Below, one piece after another: positions 7,599-17,068 of a stretch of 42,092 nucleotides of DNA. Location: the NCBI GenBank assembly GCA_015064135.1, contig SVSU01000004.1, positions 1 to 42,092 on the forward strand, given 5' to 3'. Made by a program: the position numbers and the translations under genes. The notes below the pieces were generated by a model. That model searched no databases. It was not told the origin of the DNA and saw only the letters and a program-made list of their open reading frames with translations. This DNA is from Oscillospiraceae bacterium (GTDB lineage: Bacteria; Bacillota; Clostridia; Oscillospirales; CAG-272). Every line of letters starts with the position of its first letter. Position 1 is the first letter of the stretch.

Positions 7599-9506
7599 AT
7601 GAAACGAGTATTATCACTGATTCTTTGTGCACTTTTGCTTGCCTCAAGCCTTGCTTCCTGTACCGTCACAGATCCAAAGAAAGCGGAAACAACGGCACCG
7701 GAAACAAACACAATCGAAACAAATGCTCCCGAGACAGAATCCTATGCAGCTGCCTACGACACCTCTCTTTTAACGGAAAACGGCATCGCAAAGGCGAAGA
7801 TCGTCGTTGCGGAGGGGGCAGATCGGCTTCTTACCTATGCGGCGGAGGAGCTGGCGTATCATGTCAAACTGGTAAGCGATGCAGAGATGGAAACCGTCTC
7901 GACCGCTTCTGCAGACAGCCTTTCTCTGATTATCGCTACCCCCGACGATCTTCCCGCCCTTGAGGAATTGTTCCCCGAAGACCTTCAGTGGCTTCGCGAG
8001 CTTTCCGAGGAGGGAAGTGACAAGCGCTACGGCGATGACGGCTTTGCCATTCGACAGATTGACAATAAAATTTACATTTTCGGCGCAACAGAGAAGGGTT
8101 CACTCAATGGCGTATATGATTTTATTGAGGACAACATGGGAGTTCTTTGGACCCGTACTGAGGTGAACGCCGGCACGGTCTATGTTGAACAGCCTACTAT
8201 TACGGTAAAAAAGGTGGATTACCGCGAAAAATCCCCCTTCACCATGCGCGGATATTCTATGTGGGGGCGCGAGGGCACCTCTGATACGGAAAAACTCTAC
8301 TCCCGCAACAAGCTCAATGCGTCCCTGTACCCCATGGAGGAACCCAACTATCCCGAGAAGCAGGCAATCATCGGCATTACGGGTGTTATGCTGGGACACG
8401 ATGTTCAGGAGTGGATTCTGAGAAGCCCCATTTACGATCCCAACTGCACCGAATACTGGAATGAGCTTGAGGATGGCGTTCCCGTTCCCGTGGATGACGC
8501 TATGAGAATCAAGCAGGTCAACTATTGGAGTCAGCTTACTACAGATACCATTGCGGCAAGCGTGATTGCCTATCTTGATGCCAATCCTCTTGTTACCAAT
8601 GTTTCCATCAGCGTAGAAGACAACGATGACTGCAGAAACTATCCCGAATGCACCCTTCCCTCTGAATACGCACCCGGTGAGTTTGTTTACCCCGGCGACG
8701 AGGACTACATCTCAACAGTGTTCTTCACCTTCCTCAACAAGGTAGCGGCGCAGGTTGAAGAAAAGCATCCCGATGTCACCATCAACACCCTTGCGTATTG
8801 GCTGGTGGAAACTCCTCCCAGATGCAAGCTTAACGACAGCATCCGTGTTTTTTTCGCTCCCATTTCCAAGTGTGAATCCGGTTCTTTGTCAGACCCCGAT
8901 TTAGCCCCCAATGCAACTTCCTTCCAAAATCTGGAGGAGTGGAAGACTATAACAAAAGATATCCTTTTCTATGATTACTATTTCTGCTATAATGGCATGG
9001 AGGATTACGAACGCCCCATCTGGTACGATATGCAGAAGGATCTGGTCTACTATGCGGAAAACGGCTATCTCGGTCCCATGGCTCAGGGCTATACGGATAA
9101 AGGAGAGCCGAACGACAGAGGCGGAGTGACCCTTCACGAGGGTTGGATCATGTACGGCTTGACAGCCTGGATCTATCACAAGCTTTGCTGGAACCCCTAT
9201 GAGGATATCGATGCACTGATCGTGGAATTCTGTGATAAGGTTTACGGTGTGGCATCGGATGAAATGCAGGAATATTACGCATACCTCTATAAGGGTTGGA
9301 CCGAGGGCGAGAGCGAGGGTATCATCTGGAATTTCAAGATTGGCACTGAATTCTATCTGGATCGGTTTGTTTATCAAGTTGATATCGAAAATGACATCAA
9401 AAACGTCCTCCGCAAGGCTTATGAGAAGGCGGAGACCGATGCGGCAAGAGAACGGATTGGTTATATCAAATCCCGCTATGAGTTGCACTTCCCTGATGAA
9501 GAATAA
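7599..9506 (+). CDS. Secreted lipoprotein with DUF4838-type (glycosidase-like) domain
   Basis: Signal peptide and lipobox (LLLASSLASC); N-terminal alpha-glucuronidase-like region (IVVAEGADRLLTYAAEELAYHVKLVS), TIM-barrel-like core (NTLAYWLVETPP, ILFYDYYFCYNGM). ATG 7599 preceded by AAAGGAAAGG. Confidence 0.75.
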   Translation: MKRVLSLILCALLLASSLASCTVTDPKKAETTAPETNTIETNAPETESYAAAYDTSLLTENGIAKAKIVVAEGADRLLTYAAEELAYHVKLVSDAEMETVSTASADSLSLIIATPDDLPALEELFPEDLQWLRELSEEGSDKRYGDDGFAIRQIDNKIYIFGATEKGSLNGVYDFIEDNMGVLWTRTEVNAGTVYVEQPTITVKKVDYREKSPFTMRGYSMWGREGTSDTEKLYSRNKLNASLYPMEEPNYPEKQAIIGITGVMLGHDVQEWILRSPIYDPNCTEYWNELEDGVPVPVDDAMRIKQVNYWSQLTTDTIAASVIAYLDANPLVTNVSISVEDNDDCRNYPECTLPSEYAPGEFVYPGDEDYISTVFFTFLNKVAAQVEEKHPDVTINTLAYWLVETPPRCKLNDSIRVFFAPISKCESGSLSDPDLAPNATSFQNLEEWKTITKDILFYDYYFCYNGMEDYERPIWYDMQKDLVYYAENGYLGPMAQGYTDKGEPNDRGGVTLHEGWIMYGLTAWIYHKLCWNPYEDIDALIVEFCDKVYGVASDEMQEYYAYLYKGWTEGESEGIIWNFKIGTEFYLDRFVYQVDIENDIKNVLRKAYEKAETDAARERIGYIKSRYELHFPDEE

Positions 9507-9529
9507 CACGGATCACATCTGAACCGTAC

Positions 9530-9573
9530 AAGCGCATTCGATGCCAAAAACGGTTTTTCGAATGCGCTTTTTC
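9530..9573 (+). terminator. Rho-independent terminator (first of a tandem pair)
   Basis: AAGCGCATTCG...CGAATGCGCTTTTTCG. Confidence 0.8.
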
Positions 9574-9588
9574 GTATAATAATCCCTT

Positions 9589-9618
9589 AAACCGTCGCTT
9601 TTGTGCGGCGGTTTTTTG
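9589..9618 (+). terminator. Rho-independent terminator (second of a tandem pair)
   Basis: AAACCGTCGC-TTTTGT-GCGGCGGTTTTTTG. Confidence 0.75.
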
Positions 9619-9659
9619 TCCCAAAAGAGGGGACCGCGTACAAAAATCGCCCCGCCTTC

Positions 9660-9688
9660 TTGCAATGTTTTGCCATTTGTGCTATAAT
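9660..9688 (+). promoter_or_regulatory. SigA-type promoter with extended -10
   Basis: TTGCAA - 17 nt - TATAAT (TGTGCTATAAT). Confidence 0.75.
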
Positions 9689-9740
9689 GTTATTTTAGAT
9701 GAGTATTATCTCTTTATTTACTGCCCGAAAGGAGGCCGCC

Positions 9741-10574
9741 ATGAAGGAAAAAGTGTATTTCCACAACATATCCCACGTTATTGTGTCATTCTGCTTCTTT
9801 ATCCTCACCGGCAGAGCTGCGGCCTTTCTTATGGGACAAATTGCCGAATTCGATGCGGCCACAACCGAAATTTTCCCCTTTATCCTTGCGGCAGTGTGTA
9901 CGCTTCTCGTTTTCCGCTTGTTCAAAACAATAATTCCTCCCCCTGACGGAACGGAGGATGCTCTGCCCGTCATGGCAGGAAGGTTCCGCAAGCGACCCTT
10001 TTCCATGAAGCGTTATGTGCTCGAAACCATCCCCCACACCTTCATTACCGTCTCGCTCCTGATCCTCGTTATGTATCTCGTCACCATCGCCTTTACATCC
10101 GATGGTGCATTGATCAACGCGAGCCGCTATTCCGACTCCATACTCGCATTTCTTTCTATGATTGTTATCCATCCCTTGGCAGAAGAGTACATTTTCCGCG
10201 GTCTCTATTACGGGAAACTCCGTTCTATGAGTCCGATTTTCGCCTGCCTTATGCAAGCGGTCATGTTTGCCATATCTCACAACGGTGTGGGCGGTATGAT
10301 GTATGCGCTTATCGCCGGCATCATCCTCGGAACAGCGGCGGAACGCTCAAACGGTATTACCGTACCTGTTGCGGCACATATGATGATCAATCTGCGAACA
10401 TTCCTGTACAACGAATGGCTTCCCGACTCTCTTTGTTTCTCCATCGACCTCGCCGTTATGGCGGCAGGAGCAATATCTTTTGGAATCGTCTGTCTCGTGT
10501 TAAAAAAGCTCCCCTCTTACGAGAACTCTAAAAAACCTCCGTCAACAAGAGAGGAGGCGGATTTTGATGACTGA
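9741..10574 (+). CDS. CPBP family intramembrane metalloprotease (Abi-like)
   Basis: EEYIFRGLYYG and downstream H motifs in a multi-TM protein; ATG 9741 preceded by AAAGGAGG. Confidence 0.88.
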   Translation: MKEKVYFHNISHVIVSFCFFILTGRAAAFLMGQIAEFDAATTEIFPFILAAVCTLLVFRLFKTIIPPPDGTEDALPVMAGRFRKRPFSMKRYVLETIPHTFITVSLLILVMYLVTIAFTSDGALINASRYSDSILAFLSMIVIHPLAEEYIFRGLYYGKLRSMSPIFACLMQAVMFAISHNGVGGMMYALIAGIILGTAAERSNGITVPVAAHMMINLRTFLYNEWLPDSLCFSIDLAVMAAGAISFGIVCLVLKKLPSYENSKKPPSTREEADFDD

Positions 10575-11106
10575 CAGGGAAAAAATTCTTGCGAAAATAA
10601 CAGAAAAATACAATACCGTCTCCCCCATACCGGAGCAAGCCGACCGTTTTTTCATGAGCGCAGCCTTAGAACTTGCCAAAGCCGCTGCTGTCCTCGGTGA
10701 AGTCCCGGTCGGTTGTGTTATTGTAAGAGAGGGAAAAATCATTGCCGCAGACTTCAACGGCAGAGAAGAAACAAAAGATGCCGTTTACCACGCAGAATGC
10801 TCCGCCATATCAAAGGCGTGCCGTGTTCTCGGCGGTTGGCGGCTGACCGGATGCACCCTGTATGTCACACTGGAGCCCTGTCCCATGTGTGCCGGCGCCA
10901 TCTGGAATGCAAGGGTTCCCCGTGTGGTAATCGGCGCCCGTGATGCAAAGGCAGGTGCCCTCGGCAGTCTTATCAACCTGAATGCATATCCCCTGAACCA
11001 CAAACCCCTGCTCACCTTCGGCGTCCTCGAAAAAGAGACCGCGGCACTTCTCAGAGATTTTTTCTCATCAAGGAGAAACCCCGTCCGCGGAAAGGAGTTA
11101 TACTAA
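10567..11106 (+). CDS. tadA: tRNA-specific adenosine deaminase / nucleoside deaminase
   Basis: HAECSA and PCPMCAGA zinc/catalytic motifs; overlaps upstream gene by 8 nt. Confidence 0.92.
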   Translation: MTDREKILAKITEKYNTVSPIPEQADRFFMSAALELAKAAAVLGEVPVGCVIVREGKIIAADFNGREETKDAVYHAECSAISKACRVLGGWRLTGCTLYVTLEPCPMCAGAIWNARVPRVVIGARDAKAGALGSLINLNAYPLNHKPLLTFGVLEKETAALLRDFFSSRRNPVRGKELY

Positions 11107-11107
11107 A

Positions 11108-11983
11108 ATGAAGAAATCTTCTTCTTTTTCTCCGCAAAAGTTTGATCTGCAAAAAACGCTGTTTGTCTCCGACCTTGACGGAACTCTTCTCGGAAAGGGT
11201 GCCGTTTTCCCCGAAGGACTACACCTGCCCGAAAGGATCAATGCTCTGACAGAACGCGGTATCCGCCTGACCTATGCCACTGCAAGAACGATCCAGACGG
11301 TCAAGGACATTCTGGCAGGCATTACGTTCACAGCACCTGTGGCACTGATGAACGGTGTCCTGATCCGTGACATGATCCGAGGAGAATACCTGAGCGCGGA
11401 ATTCATCTCTGCCCATTCGGCTCTGTCCATTTTGGAAAAGATGGAGGAAATGAACATCTACCCTTTCATCTACACCCTCAGAAATGATGAACTCTCCACC
11501 TCTCACACCTCCGCCATCAATCCATATATGCGGAATTTCATGGAAGAACGGATCAAAAAGTACAACAAACCCTTCACGCTCCTGCCGAAACTCTCCGACG
11601 GAGTGAATGGGGACAATTCGGTGATCTATATCGTCATGATGGACACGAAGGAACGGCTTGCTCAGCTTCATGGAATCGTCGAAGCCGACCCCTCATTGAA
11701 GTGCGCCTTCTACAAGGATTCCTACGAGCCCGACATATGGTATCTTGAGATCTTCTCCGCCTCCGCCTCAAAAGGTGCCGCAGTCAGACGGATGAAAGAG
11801 TTTACGGGCGCAGAAAATCTGGTGGTATTCGGCGACAACACCAACGATCTGCCCATGTTTGAAGAAAGCGATTTTTCCTGTGCCGTGGAAAATGCGGCAG
11901 ACGAGGTAAAAAAACAGGCGAATCTGGTCATCGAAAATGCCGAGATGGGCGGGGTCGTCAATTTTCTCGAAAAGGCAAAATAA
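11108..11983 (+). CDS. HAD-superfamily hydrolase, Cof-type
   Basis: FVSDLDGTLLGKG (motif I); VVFGDNTNDLPMFEESDFSCAVENA (motif IV). Confidence 0.92.
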   Translation: MKKSSSFSPQKFDLQKTLFVSDLDGTLLGKGAVFPEGLHLPERINALTERGIRLTYATARTIQTVKDILAGITFTAPVALMNGVLIRDMIRGEYLSAEFISAHSALSILEKMEEMNIYPFIYTLRNDELSTSHTSAINPYMRNFMEERIKKYNKPFTLLPKLSDGVNGDNSVIYIVMMDTKERLAQLHGIVEADPSLKCAFYKDSYEPDIWYLEIFSASASKGAAVRRMKEFTGAENLVVFGDNTNDLPMFEESDFSCAVENAADEVKKQANLVIENAEMGGVVNFLEKAK

Positions 11984-12006
11984 AAAAAGTTTTTTTCAAA
12001 AAAGTG

Positions 12007-12035
12007 TTGACAATCAATGGCGACTGTGCTATAAT
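12007..12035 (+). promoter_or_regulatory. Consensus promoter of the tRNA gene
   Basis: TTGACA - 17 nt - TATAAT, perfect consensus. Confidence 0.9.
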
Positions 12036-12053
12036 AATGAAGCTGTAAGGCAT

Positions 12054-12126
12054 CTGGGTGTGGCGCAGTTGGGAGCGCGCTACCTTGGGGTGGTAGAGGC
12101 CGCTGGTTCAAGTCCAGTCACTCAGA
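12054..12126 (+). tRNA. tRNA-Pro (anticodon GGG), no encoded CCA
   Basis: Acceptor CTGGGTG/CACTCAG; anticodon arm CTACC-TTGGGGT-GGTAG; T arm CTGG-TTCAAGT-CCAG. Confidence 0.93.
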
Positions 12127-12129
12127 TTT

Positions 12130-12161
12130 AAAGGAGATATCCGAGAGGATGTCTCCTTTTT
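12130..12161 (+). terminator. Rho-independent terminator after tRNA-Pro
   Basis: AAAGGAGATATCC-GAGA-GGATGTCTCCTTTTT. Confidence 0.85.
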
Positions 12162-12226
12162 CACGTCATTTCACAGTCTCAGACACAGTCTGCATTCCCC
12201 ACTCCCGACAAAGGATGTGATAACCC

Positions 12227-13258
12227 ATGGAAAATCAATTCTGTATCATATTCGACACCAACGGAACACATATCGAAACTCGAAATTTCACCCCTCTCGT
12301 CACCACACCGGAACAAGAGGGCGTTTCTCCTTCCGATGTGTTCTACCACACACTTTCCCTTCCTGATATTCACCGTTTTGCCGAGTTCTGCCGCCGCAGG
12401 AAACGCCCTGTCAAATACGGAAATAAATCCGATCGCATGGCAATTTTTTACCCAACAGATTTTTACGGCTATTCTTACGCCTTCGCGGAAAAGAATCTCT
12501 CTGTGGAAGATGACAGAATATATGTCCGATTTTTCAGTGACCCTCAGATGTTATTCCGGCATACTTTACGCATCTGCCCACTCTTTTCCGCACAGCATAA
12601 ATATCTGTCTTCGGAAACAGCAAAAAACAAAAGCCAACCCAACGCCTCCCCTGTCGAGAAAACTATCCATCAAAGAAGAGTGCCTATCACCAATCTGCTC
12701 AGAATCGCGGAACTGTCCGTTCGCCAACTCTCCTCAGATCCCTGTTTCTTCGGCAATCGCTTTATTCTCTCGGGAGATGGGTGCCTGTTCGCATCAAAAA
12801 GACCGCAGAACCCAAAACATATGCTTCGCTTCATCTATCTTTTCTCCGACGCCGCGCTCATCACCGTAATTTATATCGCTTTCACCGCCTTAGCCAATAT
12901 TACCTCCACACACGACCTATGGCTTTCCGTCCATACGGACAGCGACGGCGCCGAGATCCGACTGGAGACAAATATCCCGCCTATCCCCACTTCCAAAAAA
13001 GAAGCCGCCAAAACTTTCTCCCGCTGCACCGAGACCTTAATATCTTTCGCTCTCTGCCTTGCGGAAACGGAAGGGTTTGCTCCATCTTCAGCACACGATC
13101 CGGAGAAAAACACATACTCCATTCATCTGCATATCGGAAAAGAGAACAAAAGCGAAGGTGAGTTCCGCTGCGGTGAACCTACCGGAGAGGAAATATCCGA
13201 GCTGTTCCAAAATGCCGGTTTGCTCGCCGGACTCCTTAATGAAAAAAATTCGGAGTAA
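12227..13258 (+). CDS. Hypothetical protein (no family recognised)
   Basis: 343-aa ORF without signal peptide; fills the space between tRNA-Pro and the SLH gene. Confidence 0.65.
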   Translation: MENQFCIIFDTNGTHIETRNFTPLVTTPEQEGVSPSDVFYHTLSLPDIHRFAEFCRRRKRPVKYGNKSDRMAIFYPTDFYGYSYAFAEKNLSVEDDRIYVRFFSDPQMLFRHTLRICPLFSAQHKYLSSETAKNKSQPNASPVEKTIHQRRVPITNLLRIAELSVRQLSSDPCFFGNRFILSGDGCLFASKRPQNPKHMLRFIYLFSDAALITVIYIAFTALANITSTHDLWLSVHTDSDGAEIRLETNIPPIPTSKKEAAKTFSRCTETLISFALCLAETEGFAPSSAHDPEKNTYSIHLHIGKENKSEGEFRCGEPTGEEISELFQNAGLLAGLLNEKNSE

Positions 13259-13479
13259 TGAAAACGGGTACGATATAAAGTCCGAAATGTACTTCCCTTG
13301 TCTCGCCCAAACAGCAAAGTACCAAAAAGGGATATGTGCGCCTCCTCGGGGAACTTTTCGCCGCGGTCTAACGTCAAAGAAATGTAATTTTTTTGGATGA
13401 TCTCGCAGAAAAACGAGCAATCGGGACGAAACCGCACGGGATTTTACAAATATATTACAAATTTTATCACATCCCCCTC

Positions 13480-13507
13480 TTGAATAATTACATTATTGTG
13501 CTATAAT
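13480..13507 (+). promoter_or_regulatory. SigA-type promoter with extended -10
   Basis: TTGAAT - 16 nt - TATAAT upstream of the SLH gene. Confidence 0.7.
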
Positions 13508-13557
13508 ATTGGGGAGAAGTTATTTTTATATTTCAAAAACTCACACAGGAGGAAAAA

Positions 13558-16500
13558 ATGAAAAACATAAAGCGAATCCTTTCCGGTGTCCTTGCAGCAG
13601 CAATGATTTCCGCCTCGGCATCATTCATTTCCGCCGCCCCCGTAACCTTTACGGATGTGGACCAGCACTGGGCAAAGAGCTACATCACTTATCTTGTGGA
13701 AAAGGATGTACTCAACGGCTACAAACAGGACGACGGCACTTATATGTTCAAGCCTGAGGATACCGTAACCAGAGCAGAGTTCATCAAAATGATGGACGAA
13801 ACCTTCGGTCTTACCGAAACCGCAAACATTTCCGGCAAATACAACGATGTCAAGCCCGAGGACTGGTATTACGAATACTTCGCAAAGGCAGTCGCTCAGG
13901 GTTACATACACAACTACGGCAACACAGCCACACCGAACGGTGCCCTTTCCAGAGAAGAGGCTACCTCTCTCCTCGTCCGTTATCTGGATCTTTCCGATGA
14001 AGAAACCCTTCCCGCATCCACCTTCACAGACTACGCAAAGATCAGCTCCTATTACAGCAGAGACGTGCTGAAAGCGGCAAAGGCAAATCTCATCAACGGA
14101 TATAAGGAAAACGACGGCACCTCTACCTTCCGTCCCCAGAACACTCTGACCAGAGCAGAGGCGCTCACCATTCTTTACCGCGCAGCAGGTGCCATCTTCA
14201 CAGGGGATCGCTCCTCTACGGACACAGCAGCTCACTCCAACAACGCTGTTATCAAGGCGAGCGCAAACATCACCCTTGCAAATCAGGTTCTGGAGGGCCG
14301 CGTGATCGTCAGCGAAGGCACCGACACGGGCACTGTATTCTTCAAGCAGTCCAAAATCAATGACACACTCTATATCCGCGGCGGCGCAAATGTCACTCTT
14401 GACTCCACCACCGCAAAAACTGTTGTCATCGACTCTCCCGATATTATTTCCTTCACCGTTCAGAACAACAGCAGTATCGAAAATCTGATCATCAACGAAC
14501 GCTGCAGCATTATGCTGGGCTCCGGCACATCCGTTGAAAAGCTGACAACCGATGCCGATGCTAACCTTGTTACTATCAACGGAACAGGTATCATCAAGAA
14601 TGCATACATCAATTCCCAGAGCTTCTCCTCTACCATGGTTCCCCATAACTTTGAGATCTTTGACGGCATTATCGCCACATTTGCATCCAAGGATTACCAG
14701 GGTTCCAGCACAGCTCAGAAGGCATTTGTCAACACACCTTTCATGACCGTTGAAGACGAAGTACACTGCCTCAATGTGCTGGCTGAGGAAAACGGCTCAA
14801 TCCGTTACTACTTCACAACATCCCCCTATTGCCCCGGAATTTCCGACTTCGACGGATTCTACTTTGCGGCAGCCTATAAGAGCAGCTTCGATGTAAGGGC
14901 AAACACCTCCGAAAAGGAATACACATACAACACAAGCTATGTGAAGAGCTTTGGTTATATCGTACTTCAGCTTGAAGCAAACGGCAGATACTTCCCGCCT
15001 GTCATTATCCCCAATACAGATGCAAGCGGCACAGGTTTCACCACCGATCCCGTACTCAAGGATGAAAAGACCATCTCCTATTCCACAAGCACTCAGGGAA
15101 CTGTATACTATATGTACGCCACCGAAGGAACGAACATGAACATCAACGATTTCGTTCTGGCATACAGCGAACAGTCCGGAAGCCTGAAGGGCGAGACCAA
15201 TAACCGCAGCGGAAACATCGTCATCAACGCTACTTATGCGGAAGTAAACAACTACATGATCTTCATGTTCAAATCCGCAGACGGTCTGTACTATACTCCC
15301 GTTGTGGTAGCCCTCGGAAATGACGGCTTCTCAAAGGATCCTGTTGTGGTAACTCCCGGACTCATTGAGTTCACACCTTCCGTTACAGGCACGATCTACT
15401 ACTATTACTCCCTTACCTCGGACCTTCCCGCACCCGACAAGTTCAACTCGGAATGGAGATATGCTGACATCAGCGATTCCGATCCCGTAACCAAGGGAAA
15501 GAAGGGAAGCATCTCTTACACGACAAAGGATGCGGAAAAGTATCCCTACCTGATCCTTTGCCTCAACTCCAACAACTCGGACTATATGCTCCCCGTAGCT
15601 GTCAAGATCGACTACGACTCCGGATTTGCAGAACTCCCCGAGGTTGTTAATACCACCATCCGCTTTGAATCCTCCGTCAGCGGCAAGCTGAAGTATTATT
15701 ACTCCAATGTCCAGCAGGCACCCAGCGCTGCGGAATTTGCGGAAGCATACACAAAAGCCTCCTATAAGCTCAAGGGAGAAATAAGAGTTACCGTCAACGA
15801 CTTTGACACCTTCGACTATGACCCCGCCACAGCCGCCCTGTACAGTTACATGGTTATCATGATCGAGGATTCCACGGGAGAGGACTATCAGCCCGTTGTC
15901 GTAAACCTGCTGACCACAGCAGATACAGGCTTCTCCGTAGCACCCTATATCTACGGTGACAGCATTTACTTCAAGACAAATTACGACTGCAATGTATGGT
16001 TCTTCTACTCCAGAACCGACGATGCAGTTCCCGCCTCCGATTTCTATGAGAGATGGGATAAGTCCAACTACGGCTATCACATAAATGCTTCAAAGGGCAA
16101 CCTTAAAACCATTGAAATTGAAGAAGATCTGATCAGACAGTACCCCTACATCGTATTCTCCACCAGCAGGGATGCATCGAGCGAGATCTTCACCTACCCC
16201 GTTCTTCTGGATATCGAAAAGGATGCCGAGAAGAATTCCGATACCGGACTGAAGGTAACTTCCGTATCACAGACCTCCATTACCATCAACTCCGAAGTTT
16301 TGACCGAAATAGAAATTGACCTCACCGCTTATTCAGACGGCAGAATCTATTACTACGCAACAAACGAGTCAACCATCCCCTCCGCCTCCGCCTTCGACGA
16401 TAAGTATTTCGCCGTTGACAATGCTTATCGCGGAAGTGTCAGCGCATCTGACGGTCAGGAGGAGATCACGGTAAGACTTACCTCCAGATACAGATATGTT

Positions 16501-16923
16501 GTGCTCCGCCTGGAAGGCTCGGACGCAAACAACAAGGCTGTCTACTATACAGCTATCGTCATCGATACTCTGGATAAGAATCTTCCCACCGACTCCGGCT
16601 CCTCAGACATTCCCTACGATCCCACCCTCGGCACCACAGCGAGAACCTACGGTTTTGAAATAAAGGATATTAACCCCACCAAGAGACTGCTCACGATCCT
16701 TCCCACATATTCCGGAACCGTTACGGTAACTCTTGCAACCGAGGATATGTCCCTCGTTCTGTCACAGAATGAATATGTTGTACGGGAAGGCAGCGAGATC
16801 GACATTCCCTACACCAACGGCAGCGGCACCATCGGCGGATTGACACTTTACCTCTTCCTCCAGCTGACCGATGACGAGGAAACAACCTACGTCCGTTACG
16901 GCGGCATTGAAATGGTTCCGTAA
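13558..16923 (+). CDS. S-layer homology (SLH) domain surface protein with beta-helix-like segment and tandem repeats
   Basis: Signal peptide MKNIKRILSGVLAAAMISASASFISAA; SLH motifs (FTDVDQHWAKSYITYLVEKDVLNGY, TVTRAEFIKMM, YNDVKPEDWYYEYFAKAVAQGYI, LTRAEALTILYRA); AGGAGG RBS. Confidence 0.92.
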   Translation: MKNIKRILSGVLAAAMISASASFISAAPVTFTDVDQHWAKSYITYLVEKDVLNGYKQDDGTYMFKPEDTVTRAEFIKMMDETFGLTETANISGKYNDVKPEDWYYEYFAKAVAQGYIHNYGNTATPNGALSREEATSLLVRYLDLSDEETLPASTFTDYAKISSYYSRDVLKAAKANLINGYKENDGTSTFRPQNTLTRAEALTILYRAAGAIFTGDRSSTDTAAHSNNAVIKASANITLANQVLEGRVIVSEGTDTGTVFFKQSKINDTLYIRGGANVTLDSTTAKTVVIDSPDIISFTVQNNSSIENLIINERCSIMLGSGTSVEKLTTDADANLVTINGTGIIKNAYINSQSFSSTMVPHNFEIFDGIIATFASKDYQGSSTAQKAFVNTPFMTVEDEVHCLNVLAEENGSIRYYFTTSPYCPGISDFDGFYFAAAYKSSFDVRANTSEKEYTYNTSYVKSFGYIVLQLEANGRYFPPVIIPNTDASGTGFTTDPVLKDEKTISYSTSTQGTVYYMYATEGTNMNINDFVLAYSEQSGSLKGETNNRSGNIVINATYAEVNNYMIFMFKSADGLYYTPVVVALGNDGFSKDPVVVTPGLIEFTPSVTGTIYYYYSLTSDLPAPDKFNSEWRYADISDSDPVTKGKKGSISYTTKDAEKYPYLILCLNSNNSDYMLPVAVKIDYDSGFAELPEVVNTTIRFESSVSGKLKYYYSNVQQAPSAAEFAEAYTKASYKLKGEIRVTVNDFDTFDYDPATAALYSYMVIMIEDSTGEDYQPVVVNLLTTADTGFSVAPYIYGDSIYFKTNYDCNVWFFYSRTDDAVPASDFYERWDKSNYGYHINASKGNLKTIEIEEDLIRQYPYIVFSTSRDASSEIFTYPVLLDIEKDAEKNSDTGLKVTSVSQTSITINSEVLTEIEIDLTAYSDGRIYYYATNESTIPSASAFDDKYFAVDNAYRGSVSASDGQEEITVRLTSRYRYVVLRLEGSDANNKAVYYTAIVIDTLDKNLPTDSGSSDIPYDPTLGTTARTYGFEIKDINPTKRLLTILPTYSGTVTVTLATEDMSLVLSQNEYVVREGSEIDIPYTNGSGTIGGLTLYLFLQLTDDEETTYVRYGGIEMVP
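14731..16578 (+). repeat. About six diverged tandem repeats of roughly 90-105 aa within the SLH protein
   Basis: Recurrent pattern G-x-(I/V/L)-x-Y-Y-(Y/F) ... hydrophobic Y-(I/M)-V/I-hydrophobic ... Y-(T/Q/L)-P-V-(V/A/I) spaced at near-constant intervals. Confidence 0.7.
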
Positions 16924-16952
16924 GCTCCCCCTGAACCGAAATAATTAAAATT

Positions 16953-17010
16953 CACCCTGCTGCGGCTCGGTATGGAAAAACCATATCGCACCTCGGCAGG
17001 GTGTCTTTTT
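16953..17010 (+). terminator. Rho-independent terminator after the SLH gene
   Basis: CACCCTGC...GGTATGG-AAAAA-CCATATC...GCAGGGTGTCTTTTT. Confidence 0.8.
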
Positions 17011-17068
17011 ATAAAAATCGCCGAGAAAACGGATGTATTGCTCCTTTTCTCGGCTGATTTTATTCATT

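Noticed and set aside
12054-12126. tRNA-Pro as an integration site for a mobile element
   Set aside because: No integrase, attachment-site repeat or phage-like genes nearby; followed directly by a terminator and an ordinary chromosomal gene.
13621-14766. 381-aa minus-strand ORF inside the SLH gene
   Set aside because: Antisense shadow of the SLH region; low-complexity V/G/C composition, no RBS.
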